64,000 bases of DNA. It comes from CAYRJD01 sp965205925. Its GTDB lineage: Bacteria; Actinomycetota; Acidimicrobiia; Acidimicrobiales; Poriferisodalaceae. The stretch is taken from the NCBI GenBank assembly GCA_965205925.1, contig OZ242183.1:1116001-1180000 (forward strand). The letters run 5' to 3'. How positions within the stretch are numbered: the stretch's first letter is position 1; each line of letters starts with the position of its first letter. The notes beneath the pieces are model-generated. The model was not told the origin of the DNA. It saw only the letters and a program-made list of their open reading frames with translations, and made no database searches. The translations under genes were made by a program, and so were the position numbers. Positions 1 to 7,275 of the stretch are shown here, piece by piece.

Positions 1-2
1 TC

Positions 3-359
3 GACCAACGAACTTTTGGGGCTATTGATATAACGGTCAGACGTAACGCATTCGGACGCCAGGTAGCCAGTTTTGAGTCAGACTTAGACCTTGCCCGGGG
101 TTTGAAACAAGACCAAGCACAGGATCCAGCACTGCTGAACGAGCCTTACCGAGCAGTGTTTATTCGCGCACCATGGGTTGAACATGTTGGCCCAGGAGTC
201 GAGGTGCTAGCGGCCGTGCCAGCTTCAGAAGAATCTGTTCAAGATGGGCAGGTGGCCGTGCTGTGTCGCGAAGGCAATGTGCTGGTGTCCAGCTTTCACC
301 CAGAGCTAACTGACGATCTGCGTATCCATCAAATGTTCTTGGAGCTAGTAGCTGCCTGA
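3..359 (+). CDS. pdxT: Pyridoxal 5'-phosphate synthase glutaminase subunit, C-terminal part
   Basis: This is the C-terminal part of the glutaminase that hydrolyses glutamine and passes ammonia to the PdxS synthase in vitamin B6 biosynthesis. The reading frame is open from the left edge of the window. It shows the family blocks RRNAFGRQ, AVFIRAP and, near the end, SFHPELT, which carries the His and Glu of the class I glutamine amidotransferase triad. The catalytic Cys lies outside the window. It ends with TGA followed at once by TAG. The partner pdxS would be expected upstream. Identification rests on remembered family motifs and is firm. Confidence 0.93.
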   Translation, partial: DQRTFGAIDITVRRNAFGRQVASFESDLDLARGLKQDQAQDPALLNEPYRAVFIRAPWVEHVGPGVEVLAAVPASEESVQDGQVAVLCREGNVLVSSFHPELTDDLRIHQMFLELVAA

Positions 360-381
360 TAGCTCGGTTAGATCTATTGCG

Positions 382-1278
382 CTAGACCTGTAGTGGCAGC
401 ACTGCTTGCGCCACACCCTCTAGCTCGGCTTGCCAGTTATCTGGTTCGCCTATTAGCACCGGCACAAATTTCGAAGCACCAACTTCGATAAAGCGCTCAA
501 GCTGAGTTCGCAGACCATCGAAGCCAGTAGGGATGACCTCATCCGGATCTACGCCCGGAGCACGTTTGCGCAGGATCTCTTTGTAAGCGGGCGAGACATC
601 GCCGTGGGTGTACGGCACTAAAGCACCAAAGTGTTCCGGATCCATAAAGCGTTCGTATTTGTCAGCGGATTCATTCACTAGTTTCCAGCCAGCGGCCGCT
701 TTGTCGGGCGTGCAAAATGACGGTAACCAGCCGTCACCGAAGCGACCGCAGCGTCGAAGTTCGACGTCTGCTGCTCCGCCAAGCCAGATTTCCAGCGGAT
801 CTTGAATCGGTTTTGGCAGCAGCTCTACCTGGTCGTAGTCATAAAACTCGCCGGAGTGAGTTACTGGACCCTGCTCCCAAAACCGTTTTAGCAAGGGCAA
901 AGCTTCGTTGAACATTTTGGCACGCTGATTGCGTTGAACACCAAAGGCTGCCTGCTCATGCACGTCGGCTATACCTAACCCAAAAGCCGGCAGTAGGCGT
1001 CCAGCAGACAGGCGATCAAGACTGGCGAGCTCTTTAGCTAGTACTGCCATGTTGCGGCCTGGCAGCACCAGCACCGACATCCCAAGCTTGAGCTTCTTTG
1101 TGCGAGCTGCCGCATAAGCCATCCCCACTATCGGATCTGGACATTCCCCGCCGAGACGTTCGCTGAGCCATAGCGAGTCGAAGCCGTGATCTTCGAGAGC
1201 ATCCACGAATGGATCGAAGGTGGTGTGGTCGTTAGTGAAGCTACGAGTGCCTAGCCCGAAACCAATGCGAATCTTCAT
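382..1278 (-). CDS. LLM class F420-dependent oxidoreductase
   Basis: A 298-residue luciferase-like TIM-barrel flavoenzyme or F420 enzyme. It starts MKIRIGFGLGTRSF, the typical first beta strand of this family. The frame stays open about 130 bases upstream, but the ATG at 1278 fits the family start. Other family blocks are GFDSLWLSE, DRLSAGRLLPAFGLG and EIWLGGAA. In actinobacteria most such proteins use coenzyme F420, but substrates cannot be read from sequence. It is divergent from the SDR gene at 1394, so the 115-base gap probably holds both promoters. Two other members of the superfamily lie at 12577 and 54597. Confidence 0.85.
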   Translation of the reverse strand: MKIRIGFGLGTRSFTNDHTTFDPFVDALEDHGFDSLWLSERLGGECPDPIVGMAYAAARTKKLKLGMSVLVLPGRNMAVLAKELASLDRLSAGRLLPAFGLGIADVHEQAAFGVQRNQRAKMFNEALPLLKRFWEQGPVTHSGEFYDYDQVELLPKPIQDPLEIWLGGAADVELRRCGRFGDGWLPSFCTPDKAAAGWKLVNESADKYERFMDPEHFGALVPYTHGDVSPAYKEILRKRAPGVDPDEVIPTGFDGLRTQLERFIEVGASKFVPVLIGEPDNWQAELEGVAQAVLPLQV

Positions 1279-1393
1279 ACCCGCAGCGTAGGAGATAAGC
1301 GAACCGGGGGTGATTTGACGTTGGCTAACCACGGGATGCTCGGCAACCTGGAGGTGCACTGACTGCCAGCGCGAGCGTTCTACTCTGGCACGG

Positions 1394-2161
1394 GTGGCAG
1401 ATAACGACAATCCGTTTCGACTTGATGGGCGTGTTTGTTTGGTGACCGGAGCGTCAAGTGGTTTCGGTGAACGCTTTGCACGGATCTACGCGGACGCTGG
1501 AGCCAAAGTTGTTCTGGCAGCACGACGTGCCGATCGATTGGAGGCACTAGCTGCTGAGCTACCTGACGCTCTGGCGATCAGTTGCGATGTGTCCGACGAC
1601 GACCAATGCCGCAACCTAATTTCGCAAGCCATAGCGCACTACGGCCAACTAGACGTGTTGGTCAACAACGCGGGTGTAAGCGATGCGGTCAACCCTGCCG
1701 AACAAGCCGACATTGACAGCTTTCGCCGTGTGGTGGATATCAATCTGAACGCTTGCTTTTTGCTGTCTGGCTTGGCCGCGGCCGACATGATTACCCGCAG
1801 CCGCGGCAGCATCATCAACATTGCTTCCGTGCATGGCATGGTTGCTTCGGCTCCCAACCTGCAGCCGGCATATGCCGCCAGCAAAGCCGGATTGGTGAAT
1901 CTTTCACGAGATCTGGCCGTGCAGTGGGGTACTAAAGGTGTCCGAGTAAACGCACTGTGCCCGGGTTATTTTGAAACCGAACTAACCGCGCCCATGTTTG
2001 AAGACGAAAGATCTCTGGCCTGGATTACCCGCAACACGGCGATGCGACGCCCAGGGCAGCTGCACGAGCTGGACGGAGCAGCGCTGTTCTTAGCCAGCGA
2101 CTCAAGCAGCTATGTAACTGGCACAACGTTGCTAGTGGACGGCGGCTGGACAGCCCGCTGA
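1394..2161 (+). CDS. SDR family NAD(P)-dependent oxidoreductase
   Basis: A 255-residue classical short-chain dehydrogenase. The Rossmann glycine motif TGASSGFG is near the N-terminus, NNAG around residue 90, and the catalytic Ser-Tyr-Lys set is IINIASVHG followed by YAASK. The end, TGTTLLVDGGW, is the usual C-terminal motif of 3-oxoacyl-ACP reductase and glucose dehydrogenase-like members. The start is GTG at 1394. The stop overlaps the ATG of the next gene by one base (TGATG), so it is probably translationally coupled to the GGDEF gene. The substrate is unknown. Confidence 0.88.
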   Translation: MADNDNPFRLDGRVCLVTGASSGFGERFARIYADAGAKVVLAARRADRLEALAAELPDALAISCDVSDDDQCRNLISQAIAHYGQLDVLVNNAGVSDAVNPAEQADIDSFRRVVDINLNACFLLSGLAAADMITRSRGSIINIASVHGMVASAPNLQPAYAASKAGLVNLSRDLAVQWGTKGVRVNALCPGYFETELTAPMFEDERSLAWITRNTAMRRPGQLHELDGAALFLASDSSSYVTGTTLLVDGGWTAR

Positions 2162-2883
2162 TGATGTTGCAGGTGGCGCCTAAAACGCTGGAACGGTTGA
2201 GATCTGCGCTAAGCAGAGCTGGCGAGGCAGGCTTATGGCTTGCTGCGGCTGCGGCAGCTGTTTCTTTGGCTCGCACGACCCAGCGGGTAGTTCAGGAACG
2301 CAAGCTCATGATTCAAGCCGCATTGCATGATCCCCTAACGGGATTAGCAAACAGGACGATGCTTTTGCACCGTTTGGAAGCAGCAATTCGTGCGACCTCC
2401 GAAACTGGTCAGCAGGTGGGCGTTTTGTTTTGCGATCTAGACGATTTTCGACAAATCAACAAGATGCATGGTCACGCGGCTGGCGATTTTTTGTTGGCCA
2501 TAACTGCATTTCAGATTGAGTCAGCGGTGCGGCCTTCTGACACTGTGGCGCGACTTGGAGGCGATGAGTTTGTGGTGTTGTGCCCAGGGTTGTCAGCGGC
2601 TAGTGATGAAGCGTTTGTGGCATTGGAGGCGATCGCAACCCGTATCCGTCTAGCCGTTAGCGAGCCGACAATGTTGGGAGGCTCATTTACTGGCGAAACA
2701 GCTAACCAAACAGCGAGCGAAACAGTTTCGTTAGAAATCAGCATCGGTGCCGCGATTGCACCAGGAGACACGACGACATCTGACAAAGACAGCGAAGCCG
2801 ACAAAACCAACAAAGCCATGACCGGTTGGCTGTTAAGGCGAGCCGATCTTGCTATGAGTCGTTCAAAGAGAGCTAAGCGCTAG
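2161..2883 (+). CDS. GGDEF domain diguanylate cyclase
   Basis: A 240-residue protein with a GGDEF catalytic motif at residues 133-137, so it should make cyclic di-GMP from two GTP. An RxxD inhibitory site (RPSD, residues 124-127) sits five residues before the signature, the spacing known for product-inhibited cyclases such as PleD. The N-terminus is short, with one Ala-rich hydrophobic segment (about residues 24-37) that may anchor it to the membrane; no sensor domain is seen. Two polar low-complexity insertions rich in Thr, Ser and Asp interrupt the C-terminal half, which is unusual. A start three bases later is also possible. Confidence 0.9.
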   Translation: MMLQVAPKTLERLRSALSRAGEAGLWLAAAAAAVSLARTTQRVVQERKLMIQAALHDPLTGLANRTMLLHRLEAAIRATSETGQQVGVLFCDLDDFRQINKMHGHAAGDFLLAITAFQIESAVRPSDTVARLGGDEFVVLCPGLSAASDEAFVALEAIATRIRLAVSEPTMLGGSFTGETANQTASETVSLEISIGAAIAPGDTTTSDKDSEADKTNKAMTGWLLRRADLAMSRSKRAKR

Positions 2884-3378
2884 CTAGCCCAGTGCTGGCG
2901 TGCCTTCAAACTGCCTGGGATCACCAGGAGCTGGTAGCACCGGGCGAGTGCGCCAGCTCATGTCTTGTTCCAAATCCAAAAGCAACTGCGTCCAATCTGC
3001 AGGAACCCAGCCTTGCGCAGCTCCTGCCACGTCGCAGTTTTGGTCAATGTGAGCCAGCGCTGGCAGCTTCTCCAAGCCAAGTGAGCGCACAAACTCACGC
3101 TTCGGATCAACTAGCACCAGGTACTGATCCGCATACTGACCGAGGAATGATTTTGCACCGTCCGCATCGCTGGTTAACACGAAAGCGCAGCGCACGTCTG
3201 CTTCTTCGTAGTGGTCAAACAAGCGTGCCGCGGTCGGGATAATCCAACCGCTCTGGTACGTGTATGGATCCAGCACCACTACCAACAGATTGAAGACCGT
3301 TAACCACTCGTTCAGCGTCTGGGGGTGCCCCTCACTGGTTTCAAGAACAATGTCAGGGCTTAAAGCAGCATTAGCCAC
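2884..3378 (-). CDS. Redoxin-fold protein without the active-site cysteine
   Basis: A 164-residue protein resembling the AhpC/TSA thioredoxin fold: an N-terminal substrate-entry strand, a LLVVVLDPYTYQSGW segment where peroxiredoxins carry the catalytic Cys, a CAFVLTSD strand, VLVDPKREFVRSLG and a LPALAHID strand with the cis-Pro region. The peroxidatic Cys or CxxC position is occupied by Tyr-Gln-Ser, so ordinary peroxidase or thioredoxin chemistry is unlikely. It is convergent with the GGDEF gene, with the two stops adjacent. Assignment to the fold is by pattern only; function is unknown. Confidence 0.6.
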   Translation of the reverse strand: MANAALSPDIVLETSEGHPQTLNEWLTVFNLLVVVLDPYTYQSGWIIPTAARLFDHYEEADVRCAFVLTSDADGAKSFLGQYADQYLVLVDPKREFVRSLGLEKLPALAHIDQNCDVAGAAQGWVPADWTQLLLDLEQDMSWRTRPVLPAPGDPRQFEGTPALG

Positions 3379-3414
3379 GGCGCAGAAGATAGCGCGCAGC
3401 CGAGCAAACTCCAG

Positions 3415-4326
3415 CTAATTCAGCGGTACCAGCAACTCAGCAGCTAACGGACAGTCACTTTTCATCGCTTTGGTAGTGCTATTTATCCCGTCTGGTCTGA
3501 CTAGATGAGTTATCAAGCTGAGCGGCACAACTTCCTCTTCAGCCTCCCACGGTGGTACCTGACCTATGCCGTTAACCGAGCTAGGAACTGTGTCGGATGG
3601 TGTCAGATGAGATAAGAGCGCCTCAAACATTTCCGCTGGTAGAGATCGTCCAACTCCAATCACCGCCCACACATCCACGCCAAACGACCTAGCAACTGCG
3701 GCCGCCGCGTAAGAACCAGTGGCGGCCACGATGGCATCTGGCCCGGCTGCAGCAGCCTCGATAAACACCACATCACTGGTGGCAATCGCCTGAGACACTC
3801 CTGTGAGTGGCACTTCTACGGTGCGGAGGCCGCTATTTGCTCCAGCTCCAGCAACTTCTTCACCTAATGTCGCTCCGGCACTACTAAGCAGCCTGCGAGC
3901 TAGCCCGGCACCTTCGCCATAAGCATCTAGCACGCGTACTTCCAGGTTGGAACATTCGTGCAACCGGTCAGCTGTTAGGTCTGGCCAGCCCAGCAAGCAG
4001 GCAATGCTTGTTTTGCTTTGGTCAAGGTTGCGCAGCGCGTCAGCGACGTGCTGCGCCGTTGGATCCGACTTCATTTGCTTCACGAGTTCCATGGCGGCTT
4101 GATGCGGGTCACCAGCTACGCAAACTCGCGCAGTGAGCGTCCACATCGCACCCGCTACTCCGTGTCGTTGCAGCAATTGGCGACATGCCATTATCAGTTC
4201 GGCAGGGTTCTCATCGTGGGTATAACCAAGATCGGCTAGTGCATACGCAGCCTCTTGGGTGAGCAATGACTGCGGCACGTCGCCACCTGTTCGAGCTACG
4301 TAGCGAAGGTGCTCAATCGGATGCAT
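3415..4326 (-). CDS. eIF-2B alpha/beta/delta-like protein
   Basis: A 303-residue protein whose second half has the layout of the IF-2B / ribose-1,5-bisphosphate isomerase superfamily. A strand SDVVFIEAAAAGPDAI is followed by a Gly-Ser/Ala-rich helix (ATGSYAAAAVARSFGVDVW), matching the family pattern of Asp then Gly-x-x-x-I then an N-G-T-type helix and a V-P-V strand. The canonical Asn-Gly/Lys-Ile-Gly-Thr stretch is altered (VAATGSYA), so the ligand may differ. The N-terminal half is helical. It lies 34 bases upstream of the downstream end of the acyl-CoA dehydrogenase gene on the same strand. True substrate unknown; moderate confidence. Confidence 0.6.
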   Translation of the reverse strand: MHPIEHLRYVARTGGDVPQSLLTQEAAYALADLGYTHDENPAELIMACRQLLQRHGVAGAMWTLTARVCVAGDPHQAAMELVKQMKSDPTAQHVADALRNLDQSKTSIACLLGWPDLTADRLHECSNLEVRVLDAYGEGAGLARRLLSSAGATLGEEVAGAGANSGLRTVEVPLTGVSQAIATSDVVFIEAAAAGPDAIVAATGSYAAAAVARSFGVDVWAVIGVGRSLPAEMFEALLSHLTPSDTVPSSVNGIGQVPPWEAEEEVVPLSLITHLVRPDGINSTTKAMKSDCPLAAELLVPLN

Positions 4327-4360
4327 TAGTGGATCCGCTACGCCAGCTCATCGCCGTCAG

Positions 4361-6007
4361 CTAGTTATCGGTGGTTTGTAGGCGACGAGCGATCACTTTT
4401 AGGCACAGCGTTTCGTCGGCGCCTTCAAATATCGACAGCACGCGTGCGTCCACAAATAAGCGGCTCACCTTGTACTCCTCGGCAAAGCCAAAACCGCCGT
4501 GAATCTGCAACGCCTCGCGGGTAACCCATTCGGCCGCTTTGCATACATACGCCTTAGCCATTGAGGCTTCGACGGCACCGGCTCCGTTGGCCATCAATTT
4601 GGCGACCTTGTAGGCGTATTGGCGAGAAGCGGAGATGATTGTTGCCATCCGGCCGAGCTTTACTTGAGTTAGCTGATAATCGGCGATCGGGTTGCCAAAC
4701 ACGTGACGCTCGGCGGCATAGCTACGAGCTTCGTCGTAAGCAGCTTGCATCACGCCGACTGCTCGTGCGGCGGTTTGTGCGCGGCCGTTCTCAAATCCAG
4801 ACATCTGCATATAAAAGCCCTGCCCTAGACCATCTTGACCGCCTATGAGATTGTCCGCAGGCACGAACCAGTTGTCAAAGGCGATTTCGAAACTGTGCAT
4901 GCCGCGGTAACCCAAGGTGGGAATGGCTCGCCCTTCCATGGTGCCGCCACGCTCGTCTGTGAAATCGAAGGAGTGCCCGTCCGCTCGCGGTTTCGGGACG
5001 ATGAACAAGCTAAGACCGCGATGACCCTTACTGCGATCCGGGTCGGTGCGAGCCAGCAACATCAGTACATCCGCACGGCCAGCAAACGTGCACCAGGTTT
5101 TGACGCCTGAGATCAACCAGCCGTCGTCTGTTTCTGTGCCAGACACCGTGAGGTTTGCCACATCGCTGCCGTAGTCAGGCTCAGTTACCGCGACTGCCAC
5201 CATTGTTTCGCCGGTTGCTATCTGAGGGAACCAGTGTTTCTTTTGTTCTTCGGTACCACCTTTTTCAAGTGCGCGGGTGAGGATTTCTGGCCGAGTGATG
5301 AGAGAACCACCGGCTCCAAGCGACGCTCGTGAAAGTTCTTCGGTTGCGATGATCATGCCGAGGTAGTCGCTCTCGCTGCCGCTGGCAAAACCGCCATATT
5401 CCTCGGGCACTGAAAGTCCGAAACAACCCAGCTCGGCTAATCCGGAAATGATGTTTTCAGGGATGTCAGTGTCGTTGCGGTGGATGTGCTCAGCTACAGG
5501 AGCGATTTGATCTTCTCCGAAACGGCGAAAGGTCTCCGCCACCAGCTTGAAGTCTTCGTCCAAATGGCTGGGTGCTTTGAAGTCGGCCAGACTCGCGACG
5601 AAATCCGGATGCTTATAGATGGCAACAAAACTGCGGCATTCATCAAGTGCTCCCGGTGCAACTCCCCAAGCAGACTCACGGCCAAACAATCGCGCCGCAA
5701 ACTCGCTTAGTGCGTCTGCCGCAAATGCGCACGCCAGCAGCTTCTCTTGCTCGCCTGCTTGTCCGTATTCGAGCAGTGAAGCGCTTATTTCCAAAGCTGA
5801 GGCTGTGTGAGCCAGATCGTAAAGCAGGCTTTGATGTGCATCTGCGTCATCAAATGCGCGAGTCCTGTCGATAGCAGTTTTGACAATTGTTTGGCCGTGA
5901 GCCACAGCTGCGGCTGCTGCGATCAGGTCGGGTTTGGGCAGAGTTGCCGGCTGCGCTGTTACTGGTTCGGTCGCGGTGGTCGGTTCACCGCTGACGGTTT
6001 GACTCAT
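4361..6007 (-). CDS. mcd: Acyl-CoA dehydrogenase, (2S)-methylsuccinyl-CoA dehydrogenase type
   Basis: A 548-residue FAD enzyme: an N-terminal helical extension of about 150 residues, then a full acyl-CoA dehydrogenase domain. This long form, with the blocks TWCTFAGRADVL, TLGYRGMHSFEIAF, FENGRAQTAARAVGVMQAA, AEWVTREALQIHGG and VLSIFEGADETLCLKVIARR, matches the Mcd that oxidises methylsuccinyl-CoA to mesaconyl-CoA in the ethylmalonyl-CoA pathway, as I remember that family. The open frame extends 22 codons upstream, but ATG at 6007 gives the expected length and clears the divergent hydratase gene at 6113. That neighbour fits the next pathway step, which strengthens the call. Alternative: another large acyl-CoA dehydrogenase. 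Confidence 0.8.
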   Translation of the reverse strand: MSQTVSGEPTTATEPVTAQPATLPKPDLIAAAAAVAHGQTIVKTAIDRTRAFDDADAHQSLLYDLAHTASALEISASLLEYGQAGEQEKLLACAFAADALSEFAARLFGRESAWGVAPGALDECRSFVAIYKHPDFVASLADFKAPSHLDEDFKLVAETFRRFGEDQIAPVAEHIHRNDTDIPENIISGLAELGCFGLSVPEEYGGFASGSESDYLGMIIATEELSRASLGAGGSLITRPEILTRALEKGGTEEQKKHWFPQIATGETMVAVAVTEPDYGSDVANLTVSGTETDDGWLISGVKTWCTFAGRADVLMLLARTDPDRSKGHRGLSLFIVPKPRADGHSFDFTDERGGTMEGRAIPTLGYRGMHSFEIAFDNWFVPADNLIGGQDGLGQGFYMQMSGFENGRAQTAARAVGVMQAAYDEARSYAAERHVFGNPIADYQLTQVKLGRMATIISASRQYAYKVAKLMANGAGAVEASMAKAYVCKAAEWVTREALQIHGGFGFAEEYKVSRLFVDARVLSIFEGADETLCLKVIARRLQTTDN

Positions 6008-6112
6008 GACCGCAAGGCTAAACGAGGCCGAGCGGGCTAAGCCAGGTCTGAACGCCCTTAGTCTTTGCGCCACGACTAGTAGTAACTACTAGCAAGAATC
6101 GCGGGAGAATCA

Positions 6113-6649
6113 GTGACCGTTCAAGACAGACCCTTTGGCCGTCATTACGAAGATTTTGAGATCGGTGACGTTTATCGCCATTGGCCGGGCAAGACGATCA
6201 CCGAAGCCGATGATCACCTGTTTTGCATGATCACGATGAATCATCATCCTCTGCACACCAACGAGTGGTTCGCACAGAACGAAACGGTTCACGGTAAAAA
6301 CGTGGTTGTGGGCAACCTGGTGTATTCGCTAGTGCTGGGCATGAGCGTGCCCGACGTGAGCGGAGCTGCGATTGCAAATCTGGAGGTGGAATCGCTGATG
6401 CACAGCAAGCCGACCTTTCACGGTGACACGATCTATGCCGCTACCAAAGTGCTAGGTAAACGTGAACTGTCATCGCGGCAAGATCGCGGAATAGTGACCG
6501 TTGAGACGCGTGCGTTTAATCAACGCTCCGATGAGGTGTGCTATTTCAGGCGCAAGGTGATGGTGTGGAAGCGTGACACAGCTACAGAACGCAAATTTCC
6601 GTACTCACAAGCCGCAGCCAATGGCGAAGCAGCAGATGAGAAAAAGTAG
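6113..6649 (+). CDS. MaoC family hydratase, probable mesaconyl-CoA hydratase
   Basis: A 178-residue single hot-dog (R)-specific hydratase of the MaoC group. It contains YEDFEIGDVYRHWPGKTITE, then ADDHLFCMITMNHHPLH, which carries the Asp/His catalytic region, and ESLMHSKPTFHGDTIYA. Small MaoC proteins of this type sit beside methylsuccinyl-CoA dehydrogenase in actinobacterial ethylmalonyl-CoA clusters, where they hydrate mesaconyl-CoA to methylmalyl-CoA; the relative in the mycobacterial CitE cluster acts on itaconyl/mesaconyl-CoA. The start is GTG at 6113. It is divergent from the mcd-like gene across 105 bases, probably a shared control region. Exact substrate is inferred from context. Confidence 0.75.
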   Translation: MTVQDRPFGRHYEDFEIGDVYRHWPGKTITEADDHLFCMITMNHHPLHTNEWFAQNETVHGKNVVVGNLVYSLVLGMSVPDVSGAAIANLEVESLMHSKPTFHGDTIYAATKVLGKRELSSRQDRGIVTVETRAFNQRSDEVCYFRRKVMVWKRDTATERKFPYSQAAANGEAADEKK

Positions 6650-6652
6650 GAC

Positions 6653-7171
6653 TTAGTTAGCTACTAGCTCTTCTAGCAGCTCGTCAATCGCTTTGTCTGC
6701 GATGGCGATCATTTCGTCGTCGGTGCGATCTTGAATCGGGTGTTCCACCCAAATCGCTGCCGGATCAAAACCCAGCGCTTCGCTTTGCGCTTGCGCTCCG
6801 TCGATGAACTGAACCGTTGCTACGAAAGCACCTGGTATGCCGCGGCGTTCCAGGTCTGCGATGTCGTGCACACTGCACGACGTGCAACTGCCTCAGTCGG
6901 CTAAGGCTTCAATCACCACATCACATTTAGTGGCGATTTCATGACGCATATCAACCGGTGCTGGTTTGGAAAAAGTTGGCTTCATGTAACGCTCAATGCG
7001 CACTCCGCGCTCCACTAGGCGCTCTTCTAGCCGGTCAAGGAACTTGTCGCCACGTGGCTTGCTTATGTCCAGCAGACCCACCGTTAGTCCGTCAAGCGAC
7101 GCCGGCCGCTGTGTGCGTTGACGCTTCGCTGGCTCTGTCTCGTTGGTTGGATCTAGCACGGTCGTGCTCAT
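6653..7171 (-). CDS. UGSC-motif selenoprotein, selenocysteine at an in-frame UGA
   Basis: One 172-residue protein read through an in-frame TGA at 6893-6895 (residue 93, Sec). The codons after the TGA give Gly-Ser-Cys-Thr-Ser-Cys-Ser, i.e. the U-G-S-C motif that names the UGSC family of predicted selenoproteins. Before it lie LTVGLLDISKPRGDKFL and DVVIEALAD; after it VHDIADLERRGIPGAFVAT and VEHPIQD, one continuous domain on both sides in the same frame. A perfect 8-bp hairpin just downstream fits a bacterial SECIS. It follows the thioredoxin-fusion gene by 104 bases on the same strand. Automatic gene callers would split it into two short ORFs. Function is unknown; a redox role is inferred from Sec/Cys. 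Confidence 0.88.
6863..6895 (-). promoter_or_regulatory. UGA(Sec) codon plus bacterial SECIS hairpin
   Basis: On the coding strand the UGA (6895-6893) is followed 11 bases later by GUCGUGCA-GUG-UGCACGAC, a perfect 8-bp stem with a 3-nt loop beginning G-U, at 6881-6863. The loop G lies 20 nt after the UGA. This meets the general bSECIS rule as I remember it (short apical loop with a G in its first two bases, about 16-37 nt from UGA). It should bind SelB, whose gene, with selA, selC and selD, must lie outside the window. Confidence 0.85.
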
Positions 7172-7275
7172 AGTGACCCCCTTTTGCTCGTGGCGGGCCC
7201 TTACCGCCTCTTGTGAACCAGGTTAGTCCACCTGGCTAGCTCGGTTTGGCTAGTTGCTATTGTTTGCTACTTCTT

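Noticed and set aside
6653..7171. Reading the TGA as a nonsense mutation or sequencing error that makes a pseudogene.
   Set aside because: The residues right after TGA are G-S-C and a perfect SECIS-like hairpin follows at the expected distance, which chance would rarely supply.
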